From Cantharellus purpuraceus (Eukaryota > Basidiomycota > Agaricomycetes > Cantharellales > Hydnaceae), in assembly GCA_025174535.1 (NCBI GenBank), contig JALBUN010000011.1:1-64000 (forward strand): a DNA stretch of 64,000 bases, given 5' to 3'. The position numbers were made by a program, and so were the translations under genes. Shown in pieces: positions 33,216 to 45,030 of the stretch (position 1 is the first letter of the stretch; each line of letters opens with the position of its first letter). The notes beneath the pieces were generated by a model. It did no database searches. It had not been told where the DNA came from and saw only the letters and a program-made list of their open reading frames with translations.

Positions 33216-35074
33216 TCAGACGCCGATTACGGTATCCTTCGCGGCGTTGCCCCCAAGCTCGTTATCATCGATCACCTTTTTGACCGCTTCCACCGTTGGG
33301 TTATGCACGTCTATGACTCTTCGCTCTTTTTTCAGCAACCCCTTGAATTCTTCTGGTAAAACGTCCTTCTCAAAATTAAATTCCGCGTACTCGCCCAAAG
33401 CACGAGTAACAGCTTCGGAAAACTTAGCAGGATGTGCAGTGGAAAGGATGATCTGCGTGATTTCGGATCTGATGGAAAGGATGTCAGCGCCAGGCGAAGT
33501 GAGGAGTAATAGGCGCTATAATGACTGACCTTGCTTGGAGGTCAACAGCATGTGCCTGCTTATTCTGCGCCACTATTTTGGCCGCAGCAATCCCCACCGC
33601 AGTATGTGGATCAGCAACGTATTTGGACTCGGAGAATGTTTCGCGGATAGTCGCTAATGTCTGAAACCAAACGGTCAGCATGCAAATTCCGTATCAGCAA
33701 AAGTCGCACTTGTTCGTCCGAAATTCGCTCTGCAACAAAGTCTCTGCATGCAGCCTCAAGCACTGCAACTGGGACTTCAACTCGTCCATCGTTCTTGACT
33801 TTGCTCATCCAGCCATTTAGTGTCTCGCAAGCGATCTGTCGGCTTTCCCCTGCCGCCTCAAACGCAAGATACCAGAGTAGTCTCTCAAAGTTACTTGATA
33901 CCAAGATATCCATGGCAGGGCTGAGCGTTTCCGTTACGCCGCCGCCGTTAGCTTGCTTGCCGTCCGAGGCTACCTTTTCATACTTTCCACTCTTCCAAAA
34001 TCGTGCCAAAATGTCATTCTCATTCGTGGCGATCGCAAAGCTCTCGACGGGCAACCCCATCCGCTTGGCGTAATATCCGGCCAGAACATCGCCGAAGTTG
34101 CCTGTTGGCACGACGAATTGGATTAGAGGGTTGGAAGGAGGCAGTGCTCGACGTAGAGAGAAGTACGCCAGGAAATAGTACACAGTCTGTGCAAGGATAC
34201 GCGCCCAATTTATGGAATTAATGGCTCCTAAGTGATGTCGGGCGTTGAAGGCTTTGTCAGAAAATAGTGCTTTGACGATATCCTGCAAAGGAGACTTTAG
34301 TATGCGCATTGCGTGAGTAATACTTAGTATACTGGCCTGGCAATCGTCAAACGTTCCCTTTACAGCAACGTTGTGAACATTCGCATCCGTGACAGTCGTC
34401 ATTTGCGCTTCTTGAACAGGAGATACGCGACCTTTTGGGTGCAGTATATATATCGCAATGTCTGCTTTATTCCGAAGTCCGTAAATGGCGGCGCTGAAAT
34501 TGGTGGTTAGAAGGAGTCACCAGAGGAGTGTAGAGCTCGCACCTTCCGGTATCTCCGCTGGTCGCACCGAGCACAGTCAGCCGCTCCCGTTCTTCGCTAG
34601 CCATTTTCTTGGCATTTCTCCGTTGAAGGAAGAACTCAAAGAGGTTCCCCAATAATTGCAGTGCGACGTCCTTAAATGCATAAGTGGGCCCATGCCATAA
34701 TTCCAGGATGTACCGCTCGTCAGCGCCTCCCTCAAGCCTCTTCAGGGGTGTCACTTCGGGATGGCGAAAGCTCTCGTACGACTTTTCAACAAGATCTTTT
34801 AGCTCCATAGGGGAAATTTCAGTCGGGGAGATGAAAAGGGAAAGCACTGCTACAGACAACTGCTGGAATGAGTATGAGGACCATTTTTGTTGCCAATCGG
34901 TAGGGAGAGTCGGGATTCTTGACGGGATGTAGAGTCCTCCGTTAGGTGCAAGACCGGCCAGAACTGTCTAGTAAATATACTGTAGGATTAATGGTGTAGC
35001 GAAACATATGCCAAGGCGCTAACCTCTTCAAAAGATAGCTCAGTGTCCTCGCCACGCGTGGAGAAGTATTTCAT
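33216..35074 (-). CDS. THR4: threonine synthase
   Basis: Exons on the minus strand: 35074-35024, 34967-34543, 34493-33710, 33660-33530 and 33468-33216. The protein begins MKYFSTRGEDTELSFEE, as fungal Thr4 does. The PLP lysine sits in HGPTYAFKDVALQLLG, and the phosphate loop follows as GATSGDTGSAAIYGL. KGTFDDCQ, NSINWARILAQTVYYF and VPTGNFGD are all present. The enzyme converts O-phospho-L-homoserine to L-threonine in the cytosol. Read straight through, exon 3 gives 547 residues, with 18 extra residues between KGTFDDCQ and DIVKAL. Removing 54 bases (about 34319-34266) as a GC-AG intron gives 529, nearer the usual ~515. Otherwise complete. Confidence 0.93.
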
Positions 35075-36120
35075 TGCTTAAGAAGTATCGTCTATGTTTC
35101 TAGTTCTAGCTCACGAGAGAAGAATGGTACGAAGAGCTTCATGCAGGGTGCATCCAGGTCACGTGATCACGCCCGATTCGACCGTACGTCCGAGCTGAGC
35201 GTGCCTTCTGATCCGCAGGCAATGACGCGCGATCACGAAAGATTGCAGACCTAGATTCTGAATCTTACGCTAAAGACGAATAGGTATGGTAATACTGGAG
35301 CATATTAAACGCGTGAATCTTGTTATATTTTCTTCATACAAAAGAAGCTGATAGCCTGCTAGATTATATGTCAAGTACCAACTCCATCATAGGCAGAAAA
35401 ACATCCGACAAGTTTCCTAGTATGCGGAAGTCAGTAAGTATCCAAAGACAACTTGAAAAAAAAGTAGAAAGCGTGTATAATCAGCATTGCAGAAAAGACA
35501 GCAGTTGGACGAATCCATAAGACTGTTGAGCTTGAACTTGTGATGATTGTTTTCATCATGAAAAAACAAAAGTAGAAAACGGCAAGTAGAACAACAAACT
35601 CACCAAATGCAAGTGATCCGGCACTCCATATCAACTAAGCAGCCGATAAGAGGAGCTTTGTCACCAATATAATGCTTATTGGTGAACCGAAAAAAAAATC
35701 AGCGAGCATACGAAGGCCTCTCGACCATGCCAATGTCACTTTATGCAGTACTATCTGTCAGCTACGCTGCTGTAGAACACGAACAATGATAAAGTCAGGG
35801 TGCTCGAAAGGAGAATTTGGCTTTGCTGCGCGATGCTGCCGCAGGAAACCTCGTCCCCAAGGATGGGGTTCACCGTTCACGCCCTTGGGCATTCGCATCC
35901 AGACTGGTAGTTGTTTCTGTGCTGCATAACATGACAGCGTAAGTGAAAGACAGTAACAGCAGAGGGGCTGGTGGGACGTCCTCATTGCAGTAGGCAGTGG
36001 CAGACAACCTAGTACAAAGGAGAAAAATGAGTATGTTGTGGTATGGGTGTCGAGGTTTAAATACAAAATTGAAACCCAGAACAACAAATACGGGCAAACA
36101 AATCCTACTTCACTTGCAAC
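35075..36120. promoter_or_regulatory. divergent intergenic region between THR4 and SYF2
   Basis: The two flanking genes are transcribed away from each other, so both promoters lie here. AT-rich stretches (35280-35700) are present, but no specific binding site was assigned. No coding region was recognised. Confidence 0.5.
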
Positions 36121-37340
36121 ATGCCTCCGCGTACAGCAAAGTCTAGGTCAAAGAAGGCCAAGGCATCCGCGGAAGATCGTCAAGAAGCCAGGGAGGAAGA
36201 ACTTCTAGAAGCAACTGAGGGTGCAGAACAAACACAGGACGAATCCGGACCAGTGGCTGGAGGTTCTGTTGAGGCGTCGCACTCATCCTCTGAAGAGGCA
36301 GCTTCTGCTGCTGAAAAGGTCTCGGAGAAGTCTGCAGAATCCACACCAGAAACCTCTTCTCAAGGCTTGACAATGGAGGAACGAGCCGACAAGCTCAAAG
36401 CCTTACGGCTCAAGATGGTCAGTCCAGTGTCAGAAGATTGAACATTTCTACTAATACTCATGGTTTTTTTGTCCCTACAGCGTCAATCTGCTCAAGCCAA
36501 CCGTGCCGATCTCATCTCGGAATCCCAGCGGATGAAGACCTCGGCCAGAGATGCGGCACGATTGGAGAAGCAACGCCGACTTCATGACACCTTGCGCCTC
36601 AAGGCTGAGGTAGAGGAGCGTGGTGAGGATGCAGAACGTGTGAAAAATTGGGAATATACCATTGAGGAGAACGACGAGTGGGAGAAGCGATTGAAAAGAA
36701 AGAAGACACGTGCTGATTTCGAGTTCCACGGTGAGCTATCAAATGATCGTGGATACACTGTCATCAATTTCCAATCCCATAGATGATGCGCATGCTGCTC
36801 GCCGAAAGTATAAGAAAGACCTCGATCACCTCAAACCCGATCTCGACGCGTACAATAAACAGAAAGAAGTTGCTCTTGGTTATGCGTCAGGCACTCTCAG
36901 TAACGGAGCAACACCCTTGGATAACCTCCAAGTGGCTACTGTCTCGCATCAGCAACAATTGGCGGCTGAAAACTTGTACCGCGATGCCAACTCGTTACTA
37001 TACGCAGACAGCAAGCCCAGTGAAGAGGCGATTGATAGAGTCGTATCCAAGTTGAACTTGGAGTATGTCCATTCTATTTTCCGCCACATAATCTGACCTT
37101 TGCTTATTTAAACCAGTCTCGACAAGCGCGGCAAACGCTCACGCAAACGGTTGCATGAGGACGACGGCGATATCACATACATCAACGAGCGCAATAGAGT
37201 CTTCAACAAGAAAGTCAGTTTGAAAACTGATTACATTTCTGTCTTCATCATACTCATCTCTGCTTGATCAGATCGCGCGCTACTACGACAAATACACCTC
37301 CGAGATTAGAGCTAGTTTCGAAAGAGGGACTGCGCTGTGA
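36121..37340 (+). CDS. SYF2: pre-mRNA-splicing factor SYF2
   Basis: Five exons: 36121-36417, 36481-36730, 36783-37062, 37117-37213 and 37272-37340, giving 330 residues. An acidic/Ser-rich N-terminus (MPPRTAKSRSKKAKASAED) precedes the conserved coiled-coil SYF2 domain. That domain shows NRADLISESQRMK, NWEYTIEENDEWEKRLKRK, DDAHAARRKYKKDLDHLKPD and the terminal YINERNRVFNKKIARYYDKY. SYF2 belongs to the Prp19/NTC-associated spliceosome and acts in the nucleus. All splice sites are GT-AG and phases agree. It is divergent from THR4 and convergent with the cohesin gene. Confidence 0.95.
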
Positions 37341-37702
37341 CATCTTAATTTATTCGCAAGCTCGTCATACATACTGTATGCTTGTAATCCTTTATGTATC
37401 TTATCAAACTCGTTATCTGTTGGGCACGGTGTAGCTAAAGACACGGAAAACTTGACATACACATGCTTTAGATCAGTTGCCAAACTCAACTTCATACCCG
37501 CATAGCAAGTTTTCATATCCGACCATCCACCTCATTATTACAGTACGAAGCACTCGTCATACAAGCATGGACATACAGTAACTTTGAGACAGCGATAGCA
37601 CATTCAGCATGGAGAGTATAAAGAAGCAACGACAACAAAGATGTGATGACAACAGAAAACAAAAGAAAAACATAAAACGACATCAATGACACACCACATT
37701 TA
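37341..37702. other. convergent 3' intergenic region
   Basis: It lies between the stop codons of SYF2 and the cohesin SA gene and should hold both 3' untranslated regions. No coding signal was seen. Confidence 0.5.
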
Positions 37703-40700
37703 TTAATGGCGGACGCGTTTGCGACGGTTCTTGATATCTGCGACGCTAATATGACTCTGCGTGGGTGACGGTGGTTGGATAAGCAGACCACTCGAAAGAT
37801 CGCTATTTTCCTGCCTCTCAGAGTCCTCGGGCTCTGTTGCCGTGGTCTCTCGTCGTCGCTTTCGAGCTAAACTTGGCGGTGGAGAATGATGACCATTGAC
37901 TGCGACGTACGGCGCCTCTTGGGAGACCACAGGATCGCTGTGGTTTTCTCCATGACGTTCCTCGTATTCGTCATTGCTAGTGACATGCTGCAATGGCGCC
38001 TGCTGGGGGGCATGGCGTTTCGGAGGAGATGGAACTCTGGGAGACGATACAGGTCCAAACACGTCTTCGTTGGCACCCTCGTCACCCTCAACGTCTGAGG
38101 GTTGCCGATGGGTAGGACGGGCTTTTGGACGTGGTTTAAAACGAGGCGGCGACTGCACCTCTTCGCCGTCTGTCCCACTTGCTTCAATAACTCCTTCAAC
38201 CTCAACTTCGTCCTCCTCAGAGTTGACGTGATCAGTAGACTTGACGCCCTTTTTGTTCCGTCTCTTGCCTTTTCCAGAATGGCCTATTGTTCCTATTGAA
38301 TAACGCCGGGTGACAGAGGATGGGGATCACACTCACCCTTATCCTTGGACATGGCACTAGAAAGCCGTTTTTCATACGCTCGATACGGATCCCAAGCTTT
38401 TGTCGCATCCGGCCGGAGTTTTGCTTGAGCCATGACCTGATCCATATGTGCTTTTCTGTGTTTGGAGTTATATTGCAATTCACATGTATCACGAAAAGTC
38501 TTACATCTTTAGGGCATCACGGCTATCCATGGTAGAGAGCAGCTGCTGAAGCATACGGAAAAACAGCAGGGACCGCTTGGCCATCCTATTAGTCGAAACG
38601 TCGTGTCCGGCAAGACGTTCTACAATCCATGAGATAGAGTTAGTATGGACCTCAACGAGACGTTCGCTCTCCAGACGTTTGATTACAACCAGCTGAGCAC
38701 CACGGATCACGAAGCACGAGTTCAAAGCTCGTGCCAAGGCCACAGCATGATCATCAGTATGTACGCTATCGTCAAGAAAAAGACCGAATGCCTGTCCAAA
38801 CAACGCTCAGATTAGCCACACGTGGTTGACAGTCATATCCTTACCTCTTGAAGCGTTCGGATAACCACTTCAGTAACAATATGTCCCTGGCCTCTGAACA
38901 TACCCAGGTCACGAAGAAAGTCAATAATAACTTTGATGTTGGTGTCAAATCCTGATCCGAGATGGTTGTAGTGCGCTAGAACAACCGCGCTATGCGTGGC
39001 ATTGACAACCCCAACACGTATGGCACGTATAAAGGTCGCTAGGAGTGCGTTTAAGACATATTCGCGTTCCAGCCGCGAGCGCGACATTGTCCGAGGATCT
39101 GCAAAAGGTCAGTATGCTGCGACGCTCACGTGCCTGTGGAGGACATACCGGGTGTGTCTTCACGTACTACTCTTTTTGGCTTGCCTCTCTTGCCTTTCTT
39201 GCCCCTTTTGCCCCCCCCATCTTGCTCACCTCCACTTGCGCTCTCAGGGTGACTCGACTCGTCCTCAGTGGTTGTTAACCTATCTCCGCCAGCCTCAAGA
39301 TCATCGACAAATTGCTCAATCTCTGACTGCAAAAACCCAGCACATCGATATTGCGTTTCCTCATCCATCGTGAGGGGCAATGCAGCGGCAGGCAGATCGG
39401 GTACATGCTGAGAATTGCAAAACAGGATATGCAAGTCGAGCAGATTATGGAACGCCTGTCGTAAAAAGTCAATAATGACAAAAACGCCACAACAATCGTA
39501 CGAACCGCACGCTTGACGCCTTCACAGGGCCTAGAATCACTCCCCACTGCATACTCAGTCAGCATCTCGACAACCGATGTCCGCTGCTCTTCCATTGTTT
39601 CTCTGAAGCGATTCTCCTCCTCGTTTGGCTCGGCGACCAGACTGAGGCCTTTTGCCTTCCAAGCCAGATGAAGCGTTAGTAAACGAAGACACTCTTCGAT
39701 CATCTGAGTCGACAGGGTTAATCAATCATCAAAGCAAGTGCCAACCGCGAGAAACCCACCGCCTCCTCCTCTTTGTATCCTAGCCGCCCACGACCGGCTA
39801 GTGCGTTCATAATGTCCCACGCGCTGCTTTGCTTGCCACCCTCATCCTCTTCCATCCACGCCGTCATGTTCCGCGACGCCGACAGAACGACCAATCTGGA
39901 TGCAATGGCCCCAAGGACGTGAACTTCATCCTCGGAAAACGAGGCAACCTCTAGCTCCTCCCTTCCAGCAACAGCATCGCGGAGGGAAGTCGAAAGTTCG
40001 TCTTCAAGCTCCACTAACTTGGCGTTGTTCGTGTTGGACAATAGCGTGGCCGATAGGAAGTGTTGCATGGTAGCGTTGGCGTGGCTCAAGGTGATCGGTG
40101 AGGAGTGTGACATAAATTGCTTTATAACATCATCCCACAATCCTTCATACGCCTGCATCATGACAGCGCGTGAGTTTAAGAGAATACCGAGGCGAAAACA
40201 CACTGACCGGTATCATACGCATCTCAAGGTACAGGTCCACATTCATAAGCTGTGGAATGTTGAGCACATCAGCAACACGGTTGCTATCCGTCTGATGCTT
40301 CGCAAACAGGCGGGGCAGGCCTTTGATTAGTGCACGAGTCATGTCAGAAACAATCGAATCCTCTTCGCCCTAGATAGATCGTCAACACTATGATCCATCA
40401 GAAACCTGGTAAATTCACCTTTTTGGACCCCGCTGCTTCATCCTTTGTCTTTTTCAACATCGCGACAAAGACCTCTAGCAAGGCAGCTTCCTCAGGCTCG
40501 CTCAGCCGCCACGCCTCATCAACCACGTCTTCCTCGGTCGCTTTCATTTTCGCAGCCGCATTTTGCCTCCTTCGAGCGGCCACTGGACTGGGACCCGCAC
40601 CATTCACATCGTCCTCAACCGATGCTGAATGATCAAGTAGCAGGTGCTCCAGCAGCATTTCCCAATCGCTTATCACTTCCACCTCATCCCATAGTGCTTC

Positions 40701-42693
40701 AACCGCGAGGGCGATTCGTCCTTTATGGTGCGCACTAACAAGCCGTGCAATGTCCTTATTATTGGTGTCTTCTACCGGACTCTCATCCGCATCGGAACCC
40801 TCGTCCAAGTCCTCGACAGGCCGAAGTCCCTTGCGGGTACGTTTGCCCCATTTGACGAGAAGCGTCGCTAAGCACTTGATGGCGACCCGCTCCGTGGCTT
40901 TGGTCTTGTCACCTCCACCCTTCCGACCGACCATCCGGTCCTCAACAGCCTCTTCCCAAACGCCACGGACAAAGCCTGCTACAGCCTTGCGGACACGCGG
41001 CTCTTCATCATACACCAAGAGACATAGCTCGTCTCTCTGCTCGTCTTCAAGTAGGGAATGCGAGTCAATAGCGACAAGGACCTGGATCGTCGCGACTCGC
41101 ACTGAGAGCTCGAGGTCAGACGTTGCCATTTGAACCAGACGCCCCTTGAAACGGTCCGTGAATTGCTGGAGGGTGCCAATGTAGTCAGATTTCTCGTATA
41201 ATGAGACGAGAGATTTGACGGCCTCGAGGCGAACGTGGGTATCCTGGCATACTGGTAAGGATAATTGACGCATGTACACATGAAAACTTACGGCATCGGA
41301 TAACACCCAACCAACGTAGCGGAGATACGAGCCTTCTAGGAAATATGCAGGATGCCTCTTAAGCCACACACCCATGGCTTGCACGCAATCTGCACGAATG
41401 CCTGGATCATGATCCCTGTATCGATGTACAAAAACGCTGCAAGTGATCTCAGTACTCGGGAACCTGAATGACGACGAAACGCACCCATCGAAGAACTCGC
41501 GTAAATACTCGTTCAGTTTGTTCTTTCTCCCTCGAACCTCCTCCGCTTTGCCCTCAAATTCCTTTTGTCGTCCTTTCCCTTTTGCGTTTCCAGCTCGTTT
41601 CTTCTCGCCTTCCCGTTGCCTAGCGACGATGACGACCTCTTTTTCGACTTCAGCAGCGACTTCACAAAGTGCACTCTCGAGATCCATGGCAACAACGGTA
41701 GCGGTGTGGCGCAGGCTGCGGAGTTGGGATGAGGACATGGCGACGACCCATGACTGAAGAGTAGGCAGTAAATCCGATGTGTAGAGACTGCCGAGTTCTG
41801 CGGAAGACTTGATTAGGCGGTGAAGAAATTCCGAGAGCTGCTTGCGGAATTTCCTGAAAACAGGCAGCTTGGAGGCCAGCGGATACAGAGGAGTGTTTGC
41901 CTAAACAAGAATGGGTATCGAGTATAGCCAATATTATGCGGAAAGGCAGACCTGTTTCAGGCCTTCGGTAAACGTATCAAGGACGTCCACCACACCATCC
42001 GAGTCCACGACTTGATCTGAATCAATTGATTCGTTACAGCCACACGCGCGCAGGATGGCATTGATAAGATCTGCGAGTGCAAGACCGGGAGAGCTTGAGA
42101 GTGATTCTAGGTAGTCCTCGGCGGTGGACTGTAGTACGGCGGAGGGATTCAAGATGGCATCTGAGCAGCCTTGTTAGAGACGAAGAAGCCCTTGATGAAC
42201 ACGTACTGAAAAGCGCATTGTCATCTGAGACATGGCTGTCCTTGATCTGCCTGGCAACGTCCATTGACGCGTCGGTCTTGCCCTTACGCGCTGCAGTGGC
42301 GCCTTTCGCCTTGGGAGCACGAGGCTTCTTCGCGGCGGACGTCTTTGCCCTCCCCTTGGACGCGCCAGCCGCCGCCGGCTGCTTTCTGGATTTCATGGTC
42401 TTGTATTTGGGCGCTGAATAGTCCCCTCCTTCATCCTCGTCTTCACGTCCTTGGTTTTGGTCGCCCTCCAGATCCTCGCCGTCGGGGGTGAGCCTGTCTG
42501 TTGCATTTCCGGCCTCGTCGTCTGTGTCGCGTTTGCGTTTGCGTGAGCCCGCCGCTGGATCTATCCATGTTTGATATGAGTGCCCATACGCCACCGCCAC
42601 GAAAACGCGAGCCTGACCTTGAATAAACGGCTTTGCCTTCTTTCTCTCTCTGCCCGACCTGCGGATGGTGGGGGTGGCCTCTGCGTCAGACAT
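37703..42693 (-). CDS. SCC3: cohesin subunit SA/STAG (SCC3/Psc3 homologue)
   Basis: Fourteen exons on the minus strand: 42693-42618, 42560-42207, 42160-41952, 41900-41485, 41436-41292, 41243-40419, 40369-40208, 40152-39760, 39703-39506, 39455-39149, 39098-38845, 38791-38505, 38455-38337 and 38292-37703. Phases add up to 1,444 residues. The N-terminus (MSDAEATPTIRRSGRERKKA) is charged, with basic nuclear-localisation-like runs. A STAG core follows (SELGSLYTSDLLPTLQSW), then the SCD region with VFVHRYRDHDPGIRADCV and THVRLEAVKSLVSLYEK, and long HEAT-type helices. The last exon is disordered and Lys/Arg/Pro-rich. SA proteins clamp Scc1 in the cohesin ring and support sister-chromatid cohesion. 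No lesion was seen. Confidence 0.93.
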
Positions 42694-42989
42694 GAGGCAA
42701 TGCGCGGCGTGAGGAGATGACGGGAGGCAGACTTGTGACAGAACGCGCTCCCAATGCGCGCAAACAACCGCCCACAAGTGCACGAGCCACTTGCCCGCGA
42801 GCGCGGGTGCCACCTGAACACGATCGTCTGCAAGGTGCTTTGGACTGGCGTCACCAGCAAACTCGCTCAGCGAACACACTCCAGCATCAAGAAGCAATAT
42901 GGAAGCACGATGAAGCAAGCAATCTAGTCAGTCTTCTAAACTAGCATAGCCACCATCCAAATTGGCAGAGAATTAATATCTTCCAATGC

Positions 42990-43600
42990 GCTATCAGGAC
43001 ACAACGCAAGGCGACGCATTTGAACCAACGCAAGACGACTCTATACCCTCATACCCCCGCCGATTGCCCACGACACCTCATCCTGCACAAAATCGCAGCT
43101 GTAATGCGTATGCCCAAAGACCCACAGCGAGACCTGGGGACCCCAGCACCTCCGAACGGACGTCTGTCGCACACGCAGAGTTGACCTCTCCCCCTTGATG
43201 CTTCGGGTCGCTGGTCCCCCGCACAAGATGACGATCCGCCGCTGCAGCTCTGATCTCGGTGCACGTGTCATCAAGCCACTGGGCCTCTGCAGAGGCATTG
43301 GAGCAAAGTCATTCACACGTCTCTCCATGAAGCATAACGGGGCATATGGGACCAAAGGGTACACCCAAGAATAGTCACGTCGGTGTCCGATGTAAGAATA
43401 CAAGTTCCCCCAGGGAATGGTCGATAGCCGGTCTCTTGTGCGAATGCCAGTGTCCGAGAATTGCAAACTCCTGCCATACGCACCGTCACTTTCACAATAA
43501 AGTAACGAGGCAAGAACCATAATGTTCGTGAGGAAAAACACTTGCGTAATTGTTTTCGCAAATAGTCGTATCACCTAAAAGCGCTAGCGTGGGCGCACCA
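42990..43600 (-). pseudogene. fragment of a calcineurin-like metallophosphoesterase
   Basis: Minus-strand segments in order give VTILGCTLWSHMP (~43370), GTSDPKH followed by ACATDV (~43190) and LWVFGHTHYSCDF with NRRGYEG (~43060-43110). These are the metal-binding GHTH block and C-terminus of fungal Ser/Thr-type phosphoesterases. The segments are in different frames, with shifts around 43085, 43140 and 43330. The N-terminal metal motifs are absent, so this is a remnant. Confidence 0.65.
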
Positions 43601-45030
43601 GGCTGCGATTCTCCCCCCTGGACAGCCGAAAAACAGTTCCAAGTGCAGATCACTCATGACATGGAGAGGCACAAAGCGATCTGTAGCGGAATCTCCCGGA
43701 GTGCACCTACCAAAGCTGTCTGATCCCCACCCAAAGCCCGCTGCCGTTCCTATGCAGTCTAATTGCCATTGTACTGCGGATGTGAGCCCATTGTCCCTCT
43801 TCGCCTTGCGTGTGCTGACCTTTGAACGTACGCCCGAGCTGAGCCATCAAGGGAACGGTCGCACCATTCCTCGTCAATCCATCTGCCTCAAAAGGTCGAG
43901 ATCAGCTGGGTTGCGAGACCCTGCATGTGATGGAGAAGGGGTGGAAAGCGCACATCCTGCCCAGGAAGGCGCACGATATCGGCAAATGCCTTAATGGGGA
44001 GCCAGGCACCAGGTAAAACCACTGTCGCATCCCCTTGACTTTGGACCGTGGAAATTGGGCCGGGTGGCGAATTCGACCTTTTGCGTGGAAACGGACAACC
44101 AAAATCTGTCTAAAAGCATCCCGGACGTGGACGGAACCAACACTTGTGAGCCATGAGTTATGCGCTCATATCAACAAGGCGCAGGTATAGGCCAGGAGCA
44201 CATTGCCCACTACACACCAAGGCAGCCCACCCCCGGAAAGCCATGCACATCCACGTGCAAGTCAGAACTTGGCAGCTGAAGAAACCTCAAAACGGGGGGC
44301 CAAAAAGGGCAATGTGCACTGAATCTGCTCCAAAATCCGGTTGTATCTGTAATTTATTTAATATCGGTATTCATTACCAGCTTTGAGGCACTCTTGCGTG
44401 GCTTGGAGTCTTCCTCACAGGGTCGAGGCGGCATCAGCATCATTGGCGGAACTGCCTACTGAGGCACGAGCTGGGGTGGCTATTAGAAAGACATGAAGGG
44501 TTGTGTCAGATTCCCCGGTACCCTAGAATCAAATTTGTTTGTGATGTACAAGTACTTTGCTGGAAGTAGAGTGATTGGAACTATAGCATACGCTGCTTGT
44601 TGAACGAATCCGAGTCCTTGCCTGAATTCGTTTGAAGAAGTACGTCGACGTCAAGAGTGGCTGAATTCCAAGCTGGGATGCTTGTATGGGTCCTGGTGGC
44701 GAGGTTTGGGACCGTACAAATAAGGCTCATGTGTGGAGGTCATATCGTGTACGCTCGACAGGCTGGGTGCTTACCTGAGAACGTCGTCTCCGGCAACTCA
44801 CGTCGCCCGCATCGGAATGAAGGGATAGGCTGACGCGCCTGTTGCATACGTGGTCTCCATAACATCAAGGGATCATGGGGGTGGACATATAGACAACAAC
44901 GCTGCTGCGTGGCTGCGAAGGCGAGAGTGACCATGGTACGCCATTCCCGTCTGCTCAGACGCCGAAAGACACGTGACTGGCTTGATACCAGCTCTTCCTG
45001 CTATCTGTACGGTGGTCGTCGTCGCTGTCT
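43601..45030. other. no gene recognised; upstream of the large disordered-protein gene
   Basis: Short frames only (for example 43656-43994 and 43902-44102), none recognisable. The stretch just before 45031 should contain the promoter of the plus-strand gene. Confidence 0.35.
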
